DNA of 29,201 nucleotides from JAJYVT01 sp036796435 (GTDB taxonomy: Bacteria > Actinomycetota > Acidimicrobiia > Acidimicrobiales > RAAP-2), in contig DAIRCY010000027.1 in NCBI GenBank assembly GCA_036796435.1, positions 1-29,201 on the forward strand, in the 5' to 3' direction. Under the pieces are notes generated by a model. It was not told where the DNA came from. It searched no databases and was given only the letters and a program-made list of their open reading frames with translations. Shown here one piece after another: positions 25,423 through 29,201 of the stretch. Made by a program: the position numbers and the translations under genes. Positions within the stretch are counted from its first letter, which is position 1; every line of letters starts with the position of its first letter.

Positions 25423-27419
25423 CCCACCCGGGCAGGCGCCCGGGGACGGTCCGCCGGAGGGCATGCCTCGTGGCCGCCGTCGTGGTGATGGGTGCCACCC
25501 TCGTCGGCGTGGGCACGTCCGGCCCCGGCCGTGGCGCGGCCTCGGCTGCGGCGACCACCACCACGACGACCAATCCCTGGGTGCCCGGGACAGGGGGGAC
25601 GATCACCGTCGGCATCGACCAGTCCCCCACCGGCTGCAACCCCAACACGGCGTCGGGCGACACCTGGGCCGACCGGCTGCTTCTCGAGCCGGTGCTGCCG
25701 AGCGCGTTCCAGGTGAACGCCAACGACCAGGCGGTCTACGACCCGGCGTTGATCACACAGGCGGAGCTCCAGAGCACGAACCCCGAGACCGTCGTCTACA
25801 CGATCAACCCGAAGGCCGTCTGGTCCGACGGCAAGCCGGTGACCGCCACGGACTTCCTCTACACCTGGCACCAAGAGCGCGGCGCGGGCGGTCCAGTCGG
25901 CGCCACAGCGAAGACGACGACGCCCGGTGGCAAAGGGGCGGCGGGTACGAAGACAGCGACCGCCACGAAGACAGGGGCGGCGGTGACAACAGGGACAACC
26001 ACACCCACAGTCGCGACACCGACACTCGCCGCGACACCGACAGCGCCCACAACGTTGCCTGGCGCCACAGGGTCGACAGGTCCCTCGCTCGGCTACCGCC
26101 AGATCGCGTCGATGAAGCCGAGCGCCAAGGGCCGGACCGTCACGGTCGTCTTCAAGACGCCGTATGCAGACTGGCAGTCCCTCTTCGACTACCTGCTCCC
26201 GGCACACGTCCTCGAGAAGACCGGATGGGATCCGGCGTGCACCACGCTCGACCCGGCGATCGACCTGTCTGCGGGGCCTTACGTCCTGGACAAGATCGTC
26301 GCGGGGAAAGAAGTCGTCCTCGGACGGAACCCCAAGTGGTGGGAGCAGATGCCCCCTCTCCAGAAGATCGTCGTCAAGATCGCGACCGGGCCGACACAGC
26401 TGTCGCAATGGCTCGGGCGCGGCACCGTCGACGTCGCGTTTCCCGCGGGCTACGACGAACGGTACCTCCAAGCCGTCACCTCCGACCCGAGCACCCTGAG
26501 CCAGAGCCAGCTGTCGGGGACATTCCTGGAGCTCCAGTTCTCCGTCACGTCGCCCGCGACCGCGTCCTTGGACCTGCGGCTCGCCATCGCGCACGCCGTC
26601 GATCGCCAGGCGCTCGTGAACGACGTCGCCGGCTGGGCCGACTCGACGATCGTCCCGGCGGCGAGCCACCTGTTCGCCCAGACCCAGCAGGGCTACCCGA
26701 GCCACAAGCCGCCCCCGCTCCAGGTGAGCGGCCAGCCGGGATACACCACGACGACGCTTCCGAAGACCTCACCGACAGCGACACCCTTCCCGCCCGGGGC
26801 GGATCTCTCTGCGACCACACGGCTCCTCACCTCGTTGGGGGCGCTCCGCGTCGGGAACGCGCCGTGGCAACTGCTCACAGGAAAGACGTTCACCCTGCAG
26901 CTCGCGGTCGACGAAGCCGACCCATGGGCGCAGCAGGCGGCCGCAGAAGTCGTCCGCCAGCTCGACGCCGCGGGTATCGAGACGACCGCCGTTCCGGCCG
27001 CCGGTGCGGAGACGGCCGGAATGGATCTCGCCTCGGGCAAGGCCGACGTGGCCATCCTCCCGATGCACGCGAGCCCCTACGCGAGCCAGGCTCTCGCGTG
27101 GTACACGCCCCTGCTCGGCGCACCCGGAACCGCCGGCTCGCAGGACTGGTCCAACTACGACAACCCGGCGCTGAACGCTCTGCTCGAGAAGGCGTCCCAG
27201 CAGCTCAACCCCGTCGATGCGGCGCCGCTCTACTCGCAGGCCGACGCCGCCCTCTGGCAGCAGATGGTCGCACTCCCGCTCTTCACCCAGCCCAGCCTGC
27301 TCGCATGGTCCGGCAAGACGGCCGGGGTGTCTCCGAACCCCTACGGGCCATCACTCCTGTGGGAGACGCAGAACTGGGCGATGCGGGTGCCGCCGACAAG
27401 CACGAAGGCGAAGCCGTGA
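25419..27419 (+). CDS. Family-5 (oligopeptide/nickel-type) ABC solute-binding protein
   Basis: A 666-residue SBP family 5 protein. The signal sequence is RRRACLVAAVVVMGATLVGVG; the only early Cys is in the basic region before the hydrophobic core, so there is no standard lipobox. The mature part begins near GGTITVGIDQSPTGCNPN. WSDGKPVTATDFLYTW is a family hallmark, as are GPYVLDKIVAGKEVVLGRNPKWW and LRLAIAHAVDRQALVNDV. A Thr/Ala/Gly-rich stretch at residues 155-223 replaces the usual loop after FLYTW, and a second Thr/Pro run (YTTTTLPKTSPTATPFPPG) occurs near 445. The GTG at 25419 overlaps the secG stop. No matching permease or ATPase genes lie in the window, so it may work with a remote importer or as an orphan receptor. 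Confidence 0.88.
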   Translation: MTHPGRRPGTVRRRACLVAAVVVMGATLVGVGTSGPGRGAASAAATTTTTTNPWVPGTGGTITVGIDQSPTGCNPNTASGDTWADRLLLEPVLPSAFQVNANDQAVYDPALITQAELQSTNPETVVYTINPKAVWSDGKPVTATDFLYTWHQERGAGGPVGATAKTTTPGGKGAAGTKTATATKTGAAVTTGTTTPTVATPTLAATPTAPTTLPGATGSTGPSLGYRQIASMKPSAKGRTVTVVFKTPYADWQSLFDYLLPAHVLEKTGWDPACTTLDPAIDLSAGPYVLDKIVAGKEVVLGRNPKWWEQMPPLQKIVVKIATGPTQLSQWLGRGTVDVAFPAGYDERYLQAVTSDPSTLSQSQLSGTFLELQFSVTSPATASLDLRLAIAHAVDRQALVNDVAGWADSTIVPAASHLFAQTQQGYPSHKPPPLQVSGQPGYTTTTLPKTSPTATPFPPGADLSATTRLLTSLGALRVGNAPWQLLTGKTFTLQLAVDEADPWAQQAAAEVVRQLDAAGIETTAVPAAGAETAGMDLASGKADVAILPMHASPYASQALAWYTPLLGAPGTAGSQDWSNYDNPALNALLEKASQQLNPVDAAPLYSQADAALWQQMVALPLFTQPSLLAWSGKTAGVSPNPYGPSLLWETQNWAMRVPPTSTKAKP

Positions 27420-27480
27420 GCAGAGCGGCTGCCGCCCGCGGTCGGGTCGTCGCCCTGGCGATGCAAGCGGGACGCCGCGA

Positions 27481-27486
27481 TAGGAT
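27481..27486 (+). promoter_or_regulatory. Candidate -10 element of tRNA-Leu
   Basis: TAGGAT fits the actinobacterial TAnnnT -10 form and lies 10 bases before the tRNA. No clear -35 hexamer is seen at 16-18 bp spacing. The rest of the 77-bp spacer after the binding-protein gene is unremarkable. Confidence 0.35.
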
Positions 27487-27496
27487 CGCTTCCCAC

Positions 27497-27583
27497 GTCG
27501 GAGTGGCGGAATAGGCAGACGCGCCAGCTTGAGGGGCTGGTGACCGCAAGGTCGTGGGGGTTCAAGTCCCCCCTCCGACACCA
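27497..27583 (+). tRNA. tRNA-Leu (anticodon GAG)
   Basis: The sequence folds as a class II tRNA. The 7-bp acceptor stem pairs GTCGGAG (27497-27503) with CTCCGAC (27573-27579), followed by discriminator A and an encoded CCA (27581-27583). The anticodon stem is CCAGC/GCTGG with loop TTGAGGG, placing GAG at 27531-27533, which reads CUU/CUC leucine codons. A long variable arm (TGACCGCAAGGTCGT) is present, as expected for leucine tRNAs, and the T arm contains GGTTCAAGTCC. Integrase remains directly beyond the 3' end suggest this tRNA has served as an attachment site. Confidence 0.97.
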
Positions 27584-27669
27584 GGGAAATGGCTCTCAGT
27601 CTCTCCCTTCCCTTCCCTTCCGGAGCGCTCGTCCCGCGATGGTCCCGCGGCACGCTTCGGCCCTTTCGA

Positions 27670-27870
27670 CCCGCGGCCTGCGGGATGGTGACGACGGGAG
27701 TCGTCGGAGCCATCTGAGCGAGCTCGACCCACCGCTCCGGCGATGGTCGACACTCGGGTGGACTCGACCTTGTGCGTGCAGCGCAGGAGATCGACGCCGC
27801 GACGGCGTAGCCCCAGCAGCTCGGCTCTGCGGAGCTGACACCAAGCAGCCAGCAGCACGGCGACGCGAGG
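27670..27870 (-). pseudogene. Decayed phage-type tyrosine integrase fragment
   Basis: Read on the minus strand from 27870, the sequence gives PRVAVLLAAWCQLRRAELLG followed by LRRRGVDLL. This matches the block around the first catalytic Arg of phage and ICE integrases (commonly RLAVLLAAWCGLRxGELxALRRxDVDL). Downstream, SDDSRR in this frame passes by a one-base shift into VVTIPQAA, which fits the usual GRRTVxIP motif. A TGA (27871-27873) precedes the fragment and the rest of the catalytic domain is missing, so it is a frameshifted remnant. It points toward the 3' end of tRNA-Leu, the usual place of an integrase. This is motif recognition by eye over about 50 residues. Confidence 0.62.
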
Positions 27871-27926
27871 TCAATGCCTGTGTAAGCTGGCACATCGGGT
27901 GCTGCGCCGTGAGGGTCGCCCCACCC

Positions 27927-27933
27927 GAGGAGG
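27927..27933 (+). promoter_or_regulatory. Strong Shine-Dalgarno site of the 55-aa gene
   Basis: GAGGAGG lies 6 bases before the ATG at 27940. The near-identical arrangement (AAGGAGG, 6 bases) recurs before the next gene at 28104. These sites are the main evidence that both very short genes are translated. Confidence 0.7.
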
Positions 27934-27939
27934 TGGCCG

Positions 27940-28107
27940 ATGGTTGCCGCTGTGTTCGGACCCGCTCTCCTGCTCGTCGTCGTAATCCTGGCGACGCTTG
28001 TGTTCTGCGTGTTGGCCCTGGTCGACATCGTTCGCCAGCCACACGCCCGAATCCCGCTTCGCGCCGGCCGACATCCGTCTTCGGTGCGACAAGGAGGTTC
28101 GCGATGA
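27940..28107 (+). CDS. Small single-helix membrane protein (55 aa)
   Basis: Not assigned to a family with confidence. The 55 residues begin MVAAVFGPALLLVVVILATL and form one long hydrophobic helix (about 5-29). A basic, Pro-containing tail (RQPHARIPLRAGRHPSSVRQ) follows and should be cytoplasmic. The turn after the helix, VLALVDIVRQP, recalls the start of short PLDc_N-type membrane domains, but their second helix is missing, so it may be a truncated relative. The ATG at 27940 has a perfect Shine-Dalgarno sequence. The stop overlaps the next start (ATGA at 28104), indicating translational coupling. It is the first gene of the cassette beyond the tRNA-Leu integration site. Confidence 0.6.
   Translation: MVAAVFGPALLLVVVILATLVFCVLALVDIVRQPHARIPLRAGRHPSSVRQGGSR
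28091..28097 (+). promoter_or_regulatory. Strong Shine-Dalgarno site of the His-rich peptide gene
   Basis: AAGGAGG sits 6 bases before the ATG at 28104, inside the end of the preceding gene. It supports independent as well as coupled initiation of the 49-aa peptide. Confidence 0.7.
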
Positions 28108-28253
28108 GTTGCCGGTCTGGCCACAGGCACTGTCACCTCGGGGGAGCAGGACACGGGTACGGACACGGATCAGGCTTCGTCGCCGTGGAGCGTGTCTCGC
28201 CGACGTTGGACGCGCCGGGAAAAGCCCCGTCCGGAGCGAGCAGCCGCCGATGA
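28104..28253 (+). CDS. Small His/Gly/Cys-rich peptide (49 aa)
   Basis: Unrecognised. The first 25 residues contain five His, two Cys and many Gly (MSCRSGHRHCHLGGAGHGYG, then HGSGF), a composition suited to binding metal ions such as Zn, Ni or Cu. The remainder (VAVERVSPTLDAPGKAPSGA...) is polar and probably unstructured. There is no signal peptide or hydrophobic helix. The start has an ideal Shine-Dalgarno sequence, and the gene overlaps its upstream and downstream neighbours by ATGA junctions. It could be a metal-handling peptide, a small precursor peptide or an accessory to the neighbouring membrane protein. Function is not assigned; coding status rests on start signals and gene linkage. 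Confidence 0.5.
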   Translation: MSCRSGHRHCHLGGAGHGYGHGSGFVAVERVSPTLDAPGKAPSGASSRR

Positions 28254-28993
28254 GCGACCACGCTCCCATCGGACCTGCCTCTAGAAGCGCGCAACCTCCC
28301 ACTGGGTCAGTGCGCCGCGTGATCGGCGCGGTGGTCGGAAGCGCCACAGCTCTCGATTCCCTCCGTCAGGACCCGGCTTCCTTCTCGTCAGCCCTGGGGT
28401 TGACGGCAAGACAGGCAAGCGCTCTCTCGAGTGCCGATCGGTTCTTCGCGAGCCAAAAGCCCACACCGGAGCGCGCGCCACCAGCCTCCCCGCTGGCACG
28501 AGGTGGGAGCCGGGTCCGGGTCTTCCCCGCGGCTCCGTCATCCGTCGAGGGGTTGTCGATCTCCGCGGACACCGGCACGCTCCTGTCTGGCCCCAACAGC
28601 GGCACCTACACGCTGACCTCGTCGGCGACGGCCACAACCGCTTCACCGCCATCGCCTCCCGTCGTGCCGCCACCAGTCGCCCCGCGGCCCCCTCCGGTCG
28701 TCGGACCACCGCCGCAGCCCCATCTCCCCTCCCCGCCGGCCCCGGTCCCACCCACGCCGGTGCCGATACCGGCTCCACCGGCCACAGGGCCGGCGATGCC
28801 GGGTCTGCCTACGCTTCCGACGAGGTTTGAGGCATCTACCGCGTGCTGTAGCCCGACGGCGGTTCTTGCGCTCGTTTCACAGGTGACTACCACGGCCAAT
28901 GTGGCCATCGCCGCCATCACGGCGATCGCCTTCCGACAGCGGGGTCACTTCGCCGGGTCCCACACCGTTAGCGACGGACTTCCGGCGCCGTGA
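28250..28993 (+). CDS. Proline-rich protein with RiPP-leader-like N-terminal segment (247 aa)
   Basis: Unrecognised as a whole. Residues 21-67 (VRRVIGAVVGSATALDSLRQ, DPASFSSALGLTARQASALS, SADRFFA) look helical. The pattern L-x2-DP-x3-F-x3-LGLT-x2-Q resembles leader segments of Nif11/Franean1_4349-type peptide precursors. Residues 85-130 are Ser/Thr/Gly-rich, including DTGTLLSGPNSGTYTLTSS. Residues 133-187 are almost entirely Pro with Val/Ala, and the C-terminus holds a Cys-Cys pair (199-200) and a hydrophobic segment (203-228). Without a signal peptide, export would need another route. The ATG at 28250 overlaps the preceding stop (ATGA). Third-position GC is visibly lower than in the core genes, suggesting transfer. 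Precursor or surface protein are both guesses. Confidence 0.6.
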   Translation: MSDHAPIGPASRSAQPPTGSVRRVIGAVVGSATALDSLRQDPASFSSALGLTARQASALSSADRFFASQKPTPERAPPASPLARGGSRVRVFPAAPSSVEGLSISADTGTLLSGPNSGTYTLTSSATATTASPPSPPVVPPPVAPRPPPVVGPPPQPHLPSPPAPVPPTPVPIPAPPATGPAMPGLPTLPTRFEASTACCSPTAVLALVSQVTTTANVAIAAITAIAFRQRGHFAGSHTVSDGLPAP

Positions 28994-29201
28994 GTCCAAC
29001 TCCGACATCCGGTCCGCCGCCGCGGCGAAGCCCAGCGGCTCGTCGCCGTCGACGGACCGGCACCGTCTCTCCGCAGTCACGTACACAGCCAGGAAGCGAG
29101 GCAGGCACAACAATGACCACAACGGCGACATCCACGACATCCGCGTCGACATCCACGACATCCGCGTCGACATCCACGACATCCGCGTCGACATCCACGA
29201 C
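28990..29201 (+). CDS. Possible Ser/Thr-rich ORF, partial, open at the right edge
   Basis: A GTG at 28990 overlaps the previous stop (GTGA), continuing the overlap pattern of the cassette. It opens a frame that runs off the window: VSPTPTSGPPPRRSPAARRR, then a Thr/Ser-rich part dominated by TSTTSAS repeats. The evidence is weak. A second plus-strand frame (from ATG 28899, giving HNNDHNGDIHDIRVD repeats) is also open to the edge and has higher third-position GC. The minus strand also has a 105-codon frame at 28877-29194. I favour the coupled GTG frame only slightly and assign no function. Confidence 0.25.
   Translation, partial: MSPTPTSGPPPRRSPAARRRRRTGTVSPQSRTQPGSEAGTTMTTTATSTTSASTSTTSASTSTTSASTST
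29128..29201. repeat. Tandem 21-bp repeat, 3.5 copies, continuing past the window
   Basis: Three perfect 21-bp units (29128-29148, 29149-29169, 29170-29190) begin with acatccacgacatcc, and half of a fourth follows up to the last base. There are no spacers between units, so this is a minisatellite, not a CRISPR array. The unit is a multiple of three, so each frame reads as a 7-residue repeat (TSTTSAS or IHDIRVD on plus; DVDADVV-type on minus). Confidence 0.92.

Larger units (their letters stand above)
27584..27939. other. Spacer between tRNA-Leu and the small-gene cassette
   Basis: This 356-bp stretch holds the integrase remnant, a CCCTTC-type short repeat just after the tRNA (27606-27621) and a possible -10 hexamer TAAGCT at 27883-27888 for the downstream genes. 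I see no intact gene and no clear intrinsic terminator. Confidence 0.55.

Noticed and set aside
27998..28249. Upstream extension of the proline-rich gene to 27998
   Set aside because: It would erase two short genes that have ideal Shine-Dalgarno sites; the leader-like segment begins only after ATG 28250.
28877..29194. Minus-strand 105-codon ORF over the end of the cassette
   Set aside because: Its sequence looks partly protein-like and shares the high-GC third position with one plus frame. However, it begins inside the 21-bp repeat, overlaps the end of the 247-aa gene by 117 bp and has no ribosome-binding site. Kept only as an alternative.
29128..29201. CRISPR-like array
   Set aside because: The 21-bp units are directly adjacent, with no unique spacers and no palindromic repeat structure; it is a minisatellite.

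Overview
The window is a very GC-rich (roughly 70 %) actinobacterial chromosome segment. GTG starts are common and GTGA/ATGA gene overlaps are frequent. Gene order places it in Actinomycetota. A minus-strand block (HAD phosphatase, phasin-like gene, tlyA, nadK, recN, pyrG, Nudix hydrolase, xerD, ... scpA, scpB, rluB) follows the Mycobacterium tuberculosis Rv1692-Rv1711 order. A plus-strand block (yvcK, gap, pgk, tpiA, secG) follows the actinobacterial glycolysis/SecG order. An uncultured, deep-branching lineage such as Acidimicrobiia is a reasonable guess but cannot be proven here. Four runs of N (three of 10, one of 100) show a scaffolded draft, probably a metagenome bin.

Layout. 1-1805 (minus): scpA, scpB and the start of an RluB-type pseudouridine synthase (chromosome condensation, rRNA modification). 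1861-5379 (minus): a 1172-aa zinc-ribbon / class III cyclase / AAA-ATPase regulator. 5485-6465 (plus): trpS, preceded by a 20-base poly-C run. 6473-7814 (minus): M50 protease and DksA/TraR-like zinc-finger protein. 7964-11131 (minus): xerD, Nudix hydrolase and pyrG. 11379-16478 (minus): recN, nadK, tlyA, a phasin-like protein with a Lys/Ala tail, and a HAD-IIA phosphatase. 16597-21014 (plus): a complete sugar-type ABC importer (ATPase, two permeases, binding protein). 21067-25422 (plus): yvcK, gap, pgk, tpiA, secG, mostly translationally overlapped. The usual rapZ and whiA neighbours of yvcK are absent. 25419-27419: a family-5 solute-binding protein overlapping secG. 27497-27583: tRNA-Leu(GAG).

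The last 1.6 kb, beyond the tRNA, differs in character. A decayed tyrosine-recombinase fragment lies against the tRNA 3' end. It is followed by a chain of short genes: a 55-aa one-helix membrane protein, a 49-aa His/Gly/Cys peptide and a 247-aa proline-rich protein with a segment like a RiPP leader. They are linked by ATGA overlaps, and the first two have near-identical Shine-Dalgarno sites. Codon use is less biased than in the core genes. This looks like a tRNA-targeted integration site and is the best candidate for something undescribed.

The core genes serve housekeeping roles: NADP and CTP supply, rRNA modification, DNA repair, dimer resolution, lower glycolysis and preprotein export. Placing a sugar importer directly upstream of yvcK-gap-pgk-tpiA would group carbon uptake with central carbon flux. 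Several oddities coincide with assembly gaps (duplicated permease segment, NadK frame mismatch, phasin repeat) and should first be treated as assembly problems.
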